In this document: piece by piece, positions 20,863 through 30,333 of the stretch | How positions within the stretch are numbered: position 1 is the stretch's first letter | How the letters are laid out: every line of letters starts with the position of its first letter | Source: Kiritimatiellota bacterium | Lineage (GTDB): Bacteria; Verrucomicrobiota; Lentisphaeria; Oligosphaerales; JAADHN01 | Length of the DNA: 64,000 nt | Direction: 5' to 3' | NCBI GenBank assembly: GCA_013151865.1 | Contig: JAADHN010000066.1 | Location: 19,778 to 83,777 of the forward strand | Position numbers and translations under genes: made by a program | Notes under the pieces: generated by a model | Told to the model about the DNA's origin: nothing | The model's input: the letters and a program-made list of their open reading frames with translations, nothing else | Databases searched by the model: none

Positions 20863-22962
20863 ATGTTCAAGTCCCGGAACAACATTTCACGACATGGCCT
20901 GTGCGGGGCGGCATGGGCGACCACAGTATGGATTGGAACGATGGCGGCCTATTCGGCGGACAGAGACCGGGGGCAAGCCGGCCGGCCTTCGGACCGGTAC
21001 GGTCGAGAACTCGCCGAAGTGGCCAGACTGGGGCTGAAAGGCTGCATGGACGCCGCGGTCGCCGGCAATGTCTTGTTTGTAATCGGCGGCGGGAAATTGA
21101 CCGTATGGGACATCAGCCGGCCGGCTTCCCCGGTACGTCTCGGTTCGCTGGGCAACCTGGGAAATACGCGCCAAATCGAGGTCAAGGACCGTGTGGCATA
21201 CATCACCGCCCGATCCGACGGCCTGTTTCTGGTCGACGTCGGCGTGCCGCAGACTCCGAAGCTGCTCTCACACTTTGACACGATCGAAATGGCCACCGGC
21301 ATCTGGATCACCGGCAAGATCGCGCTCGTGGCGCAGCGCACCTACGGGGTGCAACTCGTGGACGTGAGCAATCCGAAAAAACCCCTCCACCTCGGTACGG
21401 TGCGCACCGGGGAGGCGCAGTCGGTCGTAGCCCGGAACGGCATCGCGTATGTCGGAGTCTGGGCCGCCCGCAAATTGGTCGTTTGCGACATTCGCGATCC
21501 GCGCCGGCCGCAGGTGCTCTCCAAAACGTCGTTGGACGGGTATGGCGACGGAGTGTGGGTGCAGGGAAAGTACTGTTTTGTCAGTACGGGGCATCATGCG
21601 GCAGGAATGAAAAAACGGAACGAATCCGACCCTTGTTTCGGCGGCGGACACGGATTGGAGATCTTCGACGTGAGCGATCCGTCGAAGCCCGCACGCGTTT
21701 CGCGGATCAAGACGCCGCGTTTCTACCGCATAGGCATGGATATGTGGGACGTGGCGGTCAGCGGCCGTTACGCCTACCTGGGGGACACCTACAACGGGTT
21801 CTTCATTCTGGATGTCGGGGACCCGGCGAGGCCGCGCTTCGCGGCACATAAGCAATTGCCTTTTGTCAAGAGCCGAAACGCCCACAGTCCGGTCGGCGGT
21901 TTTGCGGTGACCGACGGCTACGTCTACGTGGCCGGAGCCTGGTCGGACCTCCACGTGTTGGCCGCGCCCGGTCTGGCCCGGCCTGTGGAAATCGCGGACC
22001 CCGACCCACCGGGCATTCGGCCGCCGCAGCCCGATGCACCGACCGGGTTCCGAGTTTATCGCCCGAAAGGGCAGGTTTGGGCCGTGACGTTCGCAGGAGA
22101 CACTGCCCTTGTCGCCGCCGGCAGCGCCGGTGTCCACACCGTGCAGCTCTGGCCGAAGATCACGAGACTGCACGTCTTTCCGACGGACGGTTTTGCCTGT
22201 GACGTCAAAGTGTACGGCAGTCGGGCGTACGTCGCCGAGGGGAAGGGCGGGCTGTCGATCTGCCGGCTTGGTCCGGGCGGCGTCCTCGAGCGTATCGGGC
22301 GATACCGTTCGCGCGGCAGGTCCATCCGACAGGTGGTGGTTCCCGCTCCGGGTCGATACGCACTCGTTCAGGCGGGCGGCTCCTGGTTCGAAATCGTCGA
22401 CGTTTCGGACCCACGCCGCCCGGTCCGGGTCCTGCGGGATTCCCAGCCCGGCTTGCTCTACGGGTACCAGATCATGGAGGGCTTGTACGAAAATCGCTAC
22501 GCCTGCTGCTTTTGGCATGTGAGCGGGTTCCACTGGTACGATCTCCGCGGGGAAAACGGCCCGATGCGATCCGGGGACAACTACCCTGAACGCGTCGGAG
22601 CGGCCAATGGGCTGGCGCTCTTGGAAAATGGGACGGAAGCGCTCTGCACACTGAACGACGGGCGATACTTCCTGTTGAAGCGGACGGAGAAGCGCCCGCT
22701 GGCGGAGCTGCCGAAGTTCGGTACGGGCCAGGCTGGACTGTCGGGAGGCAAGCCCAGCATATTCGGAAACACCCTCTACGTGTCCAACCGGCCCCGGGGA
22801 ACGGTAACCGTTATGGACATCTCCGACATCACAAAACCGAAACTGCTGGCGAAATACCGACTCGACGGCAATCCGGGGCTCGCTGTCGAGCACAACGGCG
22901 TGGCGGTGATTCCCGCCGGGTACCAGGGGCTGCTCGTTCAAGCTGAGACGCAAACACCATGA
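20863..22962 (+). CDS. Exported LVIVD/beta-propeller repeat protein
   Basis: Repeats VWDISRPASPVRLGSLGNLGNTRQIEV, LVDVSNPKKPLHLGTVRTG, IFDVSDPSKPARVSRI, ILDVGDPARPRF and VMDISDITKPKLLAKY. Confidence 0.85.
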   Translation: MFKSRNNISRHGLCGAAWATTVWIGTMAAYSADRDRGQAGRPSDRYGRELAEVARLGLKGCMDAAVAGNVLFVIGGGKLTVWDISRPASPVRLGSLGNLGNTRQIEVKDRVAYITARSDGLFLVDVGVPQTPKLLSHFDTIEMATGIWITGKIALVAQRTYGVQLVDVSNPKKPLHLGTVRTGEAQSVVARNGIAYVGVWAARKLVVCDIRDPRRPQVLSKTSLDGYGDGVWVQGKYCFVSTGHHAAGMKKRNESDPCFGGGHGLEIFDVSDPSKPARVSRIKTPRFYRIGMDMWDVAVSGRYAYLGDTYNGFFILDVGDPARPRFAAHKQLPFVKSRNAHSPVGGFAVTDGYVYVAGAWSDLHVLAAPGLARPVEIADPDPPGIRPPQPDAPTGFRVYRPKGQVWAVTFAGDTALVAAGSAGVHTVQLWPKITRLHVFPTDGFACDVKVYGSRAYVAEGKGGLSICRLGPGGVLERIGRYRSRGRSIRQVVVPAPGRYALVQAGGSWFEIVDVSDPRRPVRVLRDSQPGLLYGYQIMEGLYENRYACCFWHVSGFHWYDLRGENGPMRSGDNYPERVGAANGLALLENGTEALCTLNDGRYFLLKRTEKRPLAELPKFGTGQAGLSGGKPSIFGNTLYVSNRPRGTVTVMDISDITKPKLLAKYRLDGNPGLAVEHNGVAVIPAGYQGLLVQAETQTP

Positions 22963-25238
22963 ACAGGCCATCCGAAACCGTCAGCCCGGAAATCGCTTCG
23001 GGGCTGGATTTCACTGATCTCGACGTGCGTTTGGCCGAGCTGCGCCGAATCAAGGACCGATATACAGCCATCAAGCGCCGGGCCGGGCCGCGGGACAACG
23101 ATGACTGGGGCAACATTCCCCTCGAAAGCTCCTTCCGGTTTGAACCCGAGAGCGACCGACCCGACGGCCTGATTATCGGACCCCGGCTGTGCGGACTGAA
23201 CTTCCGGCGCTTCCTGGAACAGACCCCGTTGTACGTCAACCCGGTATCGTCGCTGCTCGGCGGGTACTTCACGGTCTTCGGCGGGACCGTGACGCGCTGG
23301 GATGAGGATGCAGCCCCGTACGATCGCCTGAAACCGTATCACGAGCAGTACAACATCATCCACGGCATTCAGGCCGCGCACCATTTCGGGATCGACCTCG
23401 GGATCGGTTTGGAGCTGGGATTCGGCGGCCTGCTCGAGAAAGTGCGACGCTGCCGGTCCACGCACTCGGCCCCGGATATCGAGTTCTACGAGGGGCTCGA
23501 ACACGCCGTTCTCGGCATCCAACAGTGGATTCGCCGGCACACGGCCGCGGCCCGCGCCCGGCACGAACGCGAACGCGACCCGTTCCTCCTGCGGAACCTC
23601 GAAGAACTGGTCGCCTTGAACGAACGCTTGGTCCAGGCCCCGCCGCGAACGTTTCGGGAAGCCTGCCAATGGACCGCTTGGTACCAAATGGCGGCACGCA
23701 TCTACAACGGCAGCGGCGCCGTCGGTCGGATCGACCGGCATTTCCTGCCGTTCTTTCGACAAGACATGGCCGCAGGACGTCTCACGGAGGCGGATGCCAT
23801 CCTCCACTTGGCTTGCCTGAACCTGACAGACCCCCAGTATTACCACGTGTCCGGAATCGACGAACAGGGCGGGGACGCCACCAACGAACTCTCGTTTCTG
23901 CTGCTCGAGGCGGTCCGTCGCCTGCACGTCCCGGCCAACGTATCGGTCGGCGTGCACCCGGGCATCGACCGCGGGCTGCTGCGCAAGGGGGTGACCATGC
24001 TTTTCCGTGAGAAACTGGGTATCCCCCGTTTCTTCGGCATCGAGAACATCGCCCGGGGATACGCCCGAAACAATGTGCCGCTCGAAGTGGCGCGAACCCG
24101 CGCCCAGGTAGGGTGCCATTGGACCTGCCTGCCCGGCCGCGAGTATTCATTGAGCGACGTGATCAAGATCAACTTCGCCAAAGTCTTTCTGGCAGCGTTC
24201 GATGACATGATGGCCGACAGTGGGACACGCGCCGTCGCGCGTCTCTGGACACTGTTCGTCGGGCACCTCGACAAGGCCGTGGCCGTGGCCGCGGACGGCA
24301 TCGATCTGCACATGGAATTCGAGCATCGGTTCGCCCCCGAACTGGTGCTCGATCTGCTCTGTCACGGTCCCGTGGAAAAAGGCGTGGACGCCTCGCACGG
24401 CGCGCTCGAGTACAACACCATCTGCGTGGACGGCGCAGCCCTGGCCACGACCGCCGATTCCTTCGCCGCACTCGAACAACGGATCGAACGCGAGGGACGC
24501 CTGGACTGGGACCGGGTGGCGGACGCCCTGGCACGGGATTTCGAAAACACTCCGGAAGTGCAGGCGTTGTTGAGCAGCGTGCCGGCTTACGGCCGGGGCG
24601 GCACGCGGGGCGATTTCTGGGCCGAGCGGATCAGTCGGACTTTCACCCACTTGGTTACACGCAAGCCGACCCCGGACGGCTGGCCCATGGTCCCGGGCCT
24701 GTTCTCGTGGGCCAGCACCATTCCCATGGGCCGCGTGACCGGGGCAACGCCGAACGGACGCAATGCCGCGACGCCCATTTCCTTCGGGGCGAACCCCGAC
24801 AACGGCGTCCGCAAGGGCGGGCCGGTAACACCCACCAGCCTCTCGACCGCCGTAGCCGCCGTGCAACCGGGTTTCGGGAACGCGGCCCCCATGCAGCTCG
24901 ACCTGGATCCGGGACTGGTCCAAGACGAACGCGGCATCCACGCCGTCGAGGCCCTGATCCGCGGACATTTCGATCAGGGCGGCACCTTGATCAACGCCAA
25001 TGTACTCAGCAAGCGCATGATCCGGGATGCGTACCGGCATCCGGAGAAATACCCGGACCTGGTGGTGCGCGTAACCGGGTTCAGCGCCTACTTCGCCAGT
25101 CTGTCTCCGGAATTCCGGAAACTGGTGTGCGACCGAATCGTCGGCGGCGCTGCCGACGACGAGGGCGATGCCTCCCGCGTCCGTGCAGACTCCAGTGGCG
25201 CCGCAGTGCAGCAGCAGCCCCCCCAGCCTGAGGCGTAG
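22959..25238 (+). CDS. Glycyl radical enzyme (pyruvate formate-lyase-like superfamily), divergent
   Basis: C-terminal glycyl-radical motif PDLVVRVTGFSAYFASLSPEFRKLVCDRI; candidate active-site Cys region VGCHWTCLPGREYS; GTLINANVLSKRMIRDAYRHPEKYP; ATGA overlap with the upstream LVIVD gene. Confidence 0.85.
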   Translation: MNRPSETVSPEIASGLDFTDLDVRLAELRRIKDRYTAIKRRAGPRDNDDWGNIPLESSFRFEPESDRPDGLIIGPRLCGLNFRRFLEQTPLYVNPVSSLLGGYFTVFGGTVTRWDEDAAPYDRLKPYHEQYNIIHGIQAAHHFGIDLGIGLELGFGGLLEKVRRCRSTHSAPDIEFYEGLEHAVLGIQQWIRRHTAAARARHERERDPFLLRNLEELVALNERLVQAPPRTFREACQWTAWYQMAARIYNGSGAVGRIDRHFLPFFRQDMAAGRLTEADAILHLACLNLTDPQYYHVSGIDEQGGDATNELSFLLLEAVRRLHVPANVSVGVHPGIDRGLLRKGVTMLFREKLGIPRFFGIENIARGYARNNVPLEVARTRAQVGCHWTCLPGREYSLSDVIKINFAKVFLAAFDDMMADSGTRAVARLWTLFVGHLDKAVAVAADGIDLHMEFEHRFAPELVLDLLCHGPVEKGVDASHGALEYNTICVDGAALATTADSFAALEQRIEREGRLDWDRVADALARDFENTPEVQALLSSVPAYGRGGTRGDFWAERISRTFTHLVTRKPTPDGWPMVPGLFSWASTIPMGRVTGATPNGRNAATPISFGANPDNGVRKGGPVTPTSLSTAVAAVQPGFGNAAPMQLDLDPGLVQDERGIHAVEALIRGHFDQGGTLINANVLSKRMIRDAYRHPEKYPDLVVRVTGFSAYFASLSPEFRKLVCDRIVGGAADDEGDASRVRADSSGAAVQQQPPQPEA

Positions 25239-25382
25239 GCACTTCGCGAACCGTCCTCGCGAGAGACGGTCCCCCGGGGGCCCTCGACTCGACGGCGGCC
25301 GTGTGCTGCGCCGGAGGAACAGGGACGCACTCAGTCACGCTACGTGAGCCCGACAGGACCCTCACCCAATTGGGAACGAGGC

Positions 25383-27482
25383 ATGCCCCAGAGCCCCCCA
25401 GGACACACGGCATTGGTTGCGATGGTGGCTGTCGCCGTTGCCGTTCAGACCGATGCGGACGCAGTTGACCCGCCGCCGCCATCCGCCGCGGCGAGTTCGG
25501 CGCAGGTCGTGAACCTGCTGGAGTCCCCGCAAAACTGGGCACAATCCCAACACCCTCCGCCGCCACGAGTCCACTTCGAGCCGGGTGGGACCATCCGCCT
25601 GGAAGGCGCGCAAACGCCCGAAACGCCGGTGCGAATCCGGTATGCACGCGAACTGCCGTTTCTTGCCGGGAGCATTCTCACATTCGCCGTCACGATCTCG
25701 AAGGCCGGACCGAACAGCGAAATCGGGTTGCAGCTCGATGGAATCAGAGATGCCGAAAACCGGACTGTCGCCGTCCGTTTCTTTCCCCGGATACCGGCGG
25801 TCCAAGTCGGCAACCGTCGTCGTGTCTTTGCGTATGTGGCCGAAGACGCCGGACTGGACCGACAATTCGATGTCGCATTCGACAACAACGCCTTGACCGT
25901 AATCTGGTCCGGCGAAAAACTGCTGGACCTGCCGGTCCGGTGCCCGTCCGGGCACATCCGACCGTCGTTGTTTGCGCGCGGGGCGAACGTGCGCGTCAAC
26001 CGGCTCGGGTTGGCGCTGACGTCCGGCGCCGTTGCTCCCGGCGCGGGCTCGGTATGTCGGATCGACGCCGGGCTCCGAACCATGCGACGCCTGCCCGATC
26101 CATGGCCGTTCTATTTCGGTGTCCATTACAGCCGTGCCGCCCCAGACCATCCGCCGGCGGCCTGGAAAACGGTGCGCGGTTACGGCGGCCCGCACGTTGC
26201 GCTTCCCCCGAAGGAGAACCGATCCGTTCCGGCCCGCCCCGGTCCGTTCACCGGCCGGAATGTGTACTTCTCATTGGCGGACTTTCGGCGTTACAGCCGC
26301 TGGGGAAACGGCCCGTCGATGTCGGTGCTTGTTCCCGAACTGATCCACTGCCGTCTCACCGGCATCTGTCCCCTGCCCGCCGTCCGTCTTTCGGGGACTG
26401 CACGTGCGCCCCAGAGTCTGGATAAAGACGTGCTTTACTGGGCGCTCAGAGACGTTCACGAGAAGTTCCCGCCGGCGCGCCGATGGCTCCGCTGGCAATG
26501 GGGCAACGAGGTCAATGGGATCGGCGGCTTCGACCCCTTCCACTGGAAAGCCCGCCTGGCGCGCACCGGCGGCTCGCCCTGGCCGTATTTTAATCGGAAA
26601 GAAACCGCGGACGCCTATGCGGAACAGGTGTTGGCGCCTGCCATCGAGGTCGTGCGCCGGGTGGCGCAGGACGTGTACGGAGAGCCCACCGCCGTCCCGG
26701 TGGTCGCCGGCAGCGTCGCGAACAGCTACAATCCAGCCTCCCGCGCCTGGCTGCGCCGGGTATTGTTCCACCGCATCCGCGGGGATGCCGCGCCTTCGCT
26801 GGCGGGCGAGCCGATTTGGAAATACGTCGATGTGATAACGGTCCATTACCCCTTTGCCCGGGACGCCGGTGCGGATGTCATGCAGGAACTGTGGCGTGAG
26901 TACGTCGATTCCGGCAAAGTCCGGGCGGTGTGGATCACGGAAGAACACGGACGCCGCGGGCGCGGCCCGGTCACCGTCGTCCGCCGGGGAATGGCCTTCA
27001 TCGATTGGGTGGCGCGCCATGCGCTCTCGGCACAGCAGGTGCGGCTGTGCTGGTGGGGAATCGACCGGGAAAAAGTTGGAGGCCGGGCACGGGATGCCGT
27101 GCAACGAATCGGGGAGTTTCTCGGAGACCGCCCCCTGTTCGAGCGCAGCCGGGATGTTCCCGGCGGTCGCCTCTACGTACTGGCCGCGACAGCGGGGGAC
27201 GGACGCGTGCAGCGACTGCTGGCGGCGCTGACGCATACGAAAAAGGCCGGCGCCCCGCCACAGCGCCTGGACTTGGCCATGTCCGCGGAAGAATTGGCCG
27301 GACGCGCAGTCTCCGTCACACAATTCGTATATTCCGAAACCCACCCGCCGCGGAAGAATGCCGGCCCCCAATTCCGGCTTGAGAACGGCGTTCTACACCT
27401 GGAACTGGCGCCCTCACCCCTCCAAGGGGCCGTTCTCATCCTTGCGGAATTCGGGGCCGCGTCCGCATCTTCGAACCGGTGA
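25383..27482 (+). CDS. Putative exported glycoside hydrolase-like protein with concanavalin-like N-terminus
   Basis: Hydrophobic N-terminus; RWLRWQWGNEVNGIGGFDPF (possible acid/base Asn-Glu) and VRAVWITEEHGRRG (possible nucleophile), resembling clan-A TIM barrels. Confidence 0.55.
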   Translation: MPQSPPGHTALVAMVAVAVAVQTDADAVDPPPPSAAASSAQVVNLLESPQNWAQSQHPPPPRVHFEPGGTIRLEGAQTPETPVRIRYARELPFLAGSILTFAVTISKAGPNSEIGLQLDGIRDAENRTVAVRFFPRIPAVQVGNRRRVFAYVAEDAGLDRQFDVAFDNNALTVIWSGEKLLDLPVRCPSGHIRPSLFARGANVRVNRLGLALTSGAVAPGAGSVCRIDAGLRTMRRLPDPWPFYFGVHYSRAAPDHPPAAWKTVRGYGGPHVALPPKENRSVPARPGPFTGRNVYFSLADFRRYSRWGNGPSMSVLVPELIHCRLTGICPLPAVRLSGTARAPQSLDKDVLYWALRDVHEKFPPARRWLRWQWGNEVNGIGGFDPFHWKARLARTGGSPWPYFNRKETADAYAEQVLAPAIEVVRRVAQDVYGEPTAVPVVAGSVANSYNPASRAWLRRVLFHRIRGDAAPSLAGEPIWKYVDVITVHYPFARDAGADVMQELWREYVDSGKVRAVWITEEHGRRGRGPVTVVRRGMAFIDWVARHALSAQQVRLCWWGIDREKVGGRARDAVQRIGEFLGDRPLFERSRDVPGGRLYVLAATAGDGRVQRLLAALTHTKKAGAPPQRLDLAMSAEELAGRAVSVTQFVYSETHPPRKNAGPQFRLENGVLHLELAPSPLQGAVLILAEFGAASASSNR

Positions 27483-27617
27483 GCGTCAGTGACGCCCGGC
27501 CGCGCGACAACTCCGGACGGACGTCATAATACGCACTCGCCCGAAAACGCACCGCAACAACGGGTACTCCTCCCCGGAGTGCGCAGGGCCTCGACATACA
27601 CAGTCGCCCCGGTCCCC

Positions 27618-29096
27618 TCACGGATTGTGGGCGCCGACAGCAGGACGCTTATCGACCGGCACGGGGTCCCCCCAAAAGTCGCGTCCGCCGTTCCCGGCCA
27701 CAATCCTGCCGGCGCCCCGGCATGGCGAGCCGGGCAGCAGTTTGTACACGTCCGCGGTGTTGCGGCCGTTCCCGCCGCCGCCCGGCCTGACAAGAAGGGG
27801 CTCGACGGTCAAAGCGTGACGGTCGACGGGGCGCTCGCGGTGGTTCCCGAAATAAAGATTGTTCGCAAACACCGCGTCCTCTACCGAGCCGAATTTGTAG
27901 GTCATGGCGCCGGCGGCGTAAAAGATGTTGTTGAAGTAGCGGACATCGCGGGGAATGCCGAACGTGTTCCGCGTCATGTTGACGGTCATGTCCGGCCCCA
28001 CATAGAAGACATTGTTGTAGATGGTGATGTTGCCGGTCCCGTTCCCCTCCAGACTGAAAGTGGCGACGGCATCGTTTTGGCTGATGTTGTAGCGGACAAC
28101 CGTGCCCCGGGCGCCGCCGCATGCGAGCAGAAAGCCGCCGGCGTTGTCATGACTGTAATTGTACTGGAAAACGGTGCCGCGGCAGCCGATGTCGTCGTCG
28201 AAGGCTTCACTGTCCCATACCGTTTTTCCACCCACAGCCGTATGGCTCACCTCGTTGAACTGGATGACGGTATTGTTGCAGCGCTGGGGCCAGATCCCGG
28301 CGCACGCACGCTCGCCCTTTTGCCTGCCGACGCGCTGATGTGCGTAGCGCAGCACGTTGCGCTCAATGAGTGCACCGTCGCATCCCAAGATAAAAATCCC
28401 GTCGCCGCCGATGTCGGACAGTCGGTTCCCGCGAATGACCACATTTTGGCTGTGATGTTTTTTCGAAAGCGTCGGGTAATCGGTGTGCAGAATCCCGTTT
28501 CGGTCCACATGCTCGATCCGACACCCCTCGATCAACAAGTCATCGAACCAAGTGGTCTCCCCCTCGCGCTTCAACAGGAATCCGCCGTCATCGCCCCGCA
28601 GATTGCCCCGAATGTCGTGGATGTGGAGGTCCTTGAAATGCAGGTGATGCCCGACGCCGAATTCTTTGAGGTAGACAAACACGCCCGTGCGACCGCCGGT
28701 CAGTTCCAGGTTGCTCACCTCCCAATACTCCACGTTGTAGAGCAAAACGACTGCACCTTGACCGAGCGGGGCAAGGATTCTCGGCTTCGGGCCGGCGCCG
28801 TATCGATCCACGATGATCGGCCGGCCGGATTCTCCGGAGCCGTGGAGCCTCAGAACGCCCTTGTACGAAGTGCCCGCCTTGAGCAGGATTCGGGCGCCCG
28901 GCGAGAAGGTGGCGTCGTTCACGCGGGCCAGGGAGCGCCAGGCTGTCCGGGGACTCGTGCCGGCATTTCTGTCGTCGCCGACTTCGCCGTCGATGTAAAA
29001 AGTGTTGCCGGACGCGTAGGTCGGGGGCTGCGCCGCCGCGAACGAAGCGCCCAGGACCGCAAGCACGGCGGACGTGCGAATACAAACGTGGATCAT
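27618..29096 (-). CDS. Exported right-handed parallel beta-helix repeat protein
   Basis: Signal peptide MIHVCIRTSAVLAVLGASFAAAQ; DGEVGDDRNAGTSPRTAWRSLARVN...NTVIQFNEVSHTAVGG...TVFQYNYSHDNAGGFLLACGG...TVVRYNISQND. Confidence 0.87.
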   Translation of the reverse strand: MIHVCIRTSAVLAVLGASFAAAQPPTYASGNTFYIDGEVGDDRNAGTSPRTAWRSLARVNDATFSPGARILLKAGTSYKGVLRLHGSGESGRPIIVDRYGAGPKPRILAPLGQGAVVLLYNVEYWEVSNLELTGGRTGVFVYLKEFGVGHHLHFKDLHIHDIRGNLRGDDGGFLLKREGETTWFDDLLIEGCRIEHVDRNGILHTDYPTLSKKHHSQNVVIRGNRLSDIGGDGIFILGCDGALIERNVLRYAHQRVGRQKGERACAGIWPQRCNNTVIQFNEVSHTAVGGKTVWDSEAFDDDIGCRGTVFQYNYSHDNAGGFLLACGGARGTVVRYNISQNDAVATFSLEGNGTGNITIYNNVFYVGPDMTVNMTRNTFGIPRDVRYFNNIFYAAGAMTYKFGSVEDAVFANNLYFGNHRERPVDRHALTVEPLLVRPGGGGNGRNTADVYKLLPGSPCRGAGRIVAGNGGRDFWGDPVPVDKRPAVGAHNP

Positions 29097-29453
29097 CGAT
29101 TTCAGGCCTCCTGCTCCGGGCCCAGGGGATTCCGGCCCGATTGCCGTCGTGTACGGATGCGGAGAGGACGATAGCGCCGGCTCACTGGGCTTGCAAGAAA
29201 CTGCCGGGGATTCGCCTGTGCTCATCCTCCCCGACCGACGGTGTCAAACTCGAACAGAAAGGATTATAGTCACAGGCAGCCCCCTGCGTAATCGCACGTG
29301 TCCCTGGGATGGCATCGCCCGGATCGCGGCACAGCTACTGCTGCTGCACGGAGACGTTACCGAAGCATCGAAGAAAACGCAGCGCGCGTCGGCACGGCTT
29401 GAAAACTCCCGTTCCCGCCGCTGCAGACCCCCGACAATAGAGAGGTCCGCCAC

Positions 29454-30333
29454 ATGCACCTGGGAACGGTCCGAAGTCTCGTCGTACTCGCCGGAATCCT
29501 GGCAATGAACACACCGCGCGCCGCCAAGGTGCGGTCCCTGGTTGTCAACGGCGGGTTCGATCGCGGTCTCTTGGGCTGGGAAGGCGCCAACGCGCGCACC
29601 GTGCCCCGGGAATCCGGCGGGCAGTGCCTCGAAGTCCGGGGCGCGGGCGGAGCGCGTCAAGACGTGTTCGCCAAAGGATTGTCCGGTACATTCACCGTCG
29701 CCGTGGATGTGGAAGCATCCGACATCCGCGCTCGGCAACCTGCCGGGTATGCGTTCGCCGCTGTGTACCAGCTTCGAGGCGACGGCCAACTGGCGGCGTT
29801 TCACGATTTCGTTCAAATCATGCGGGGAGCGCCCTGGCAGCGACGGAGTTGGACGTTTCGAATTGCGCCGGGTGTCGAGATCATTTCCCTGCGGTGCGGA
29901 GTATTCAATGCTGAAGGAACGGCCCGATTCGACAACTGGACACTGGTCGGAGGCCCCCGGGCCGCCGAGTTGGAGGAAGTCATGGGACCCCGATCTTTCA
30001 CCGGGGCCGAACGCGGACGAGTCGCCGTATTCCGCGAACCGGGCTTCCCCGCCGGGCCCGGTGCGACCAAGCCGGAACGACTGGCCGCGATCATGCGGCC
30101 GGCCGTGGAATCGGTCGAGTTCCTCGATGCCGACGCCCTGGCCGACCCCGCAGTCTTGAGCCCCGAACGTTTCGATCTCGTCATCCTCCCCTACGGTGAA
30201 AACTTTCCCGGAACGGCCCGCACTGCCTTTGTCCAATACCTTCATGGCGGGGGGGATTTCGTGTCCGTCGGCGGGTACGCATTCAGCACCCTCTACTACC
30301 GTGAAGCCGGGCCCGGATGGGTCCCCGAAAAAA
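29454..30333 (+). pseudogene. 5' part of a frameshifted gene: signal peptide, CBM-like domain, glutamine-amidotransferase-like domain
   Basis: MHLGTVRSLVVLAGILAMNTPRAAKVRSLVVNGGFDRGLLGWEG...VEFLDADALADPAVLSPERFDLVILPYGENFPGTARTAFVQYLHGGGDFVSVGGYAF; sensible sequence then continues in the -1 frame. Confidence 0.7.
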
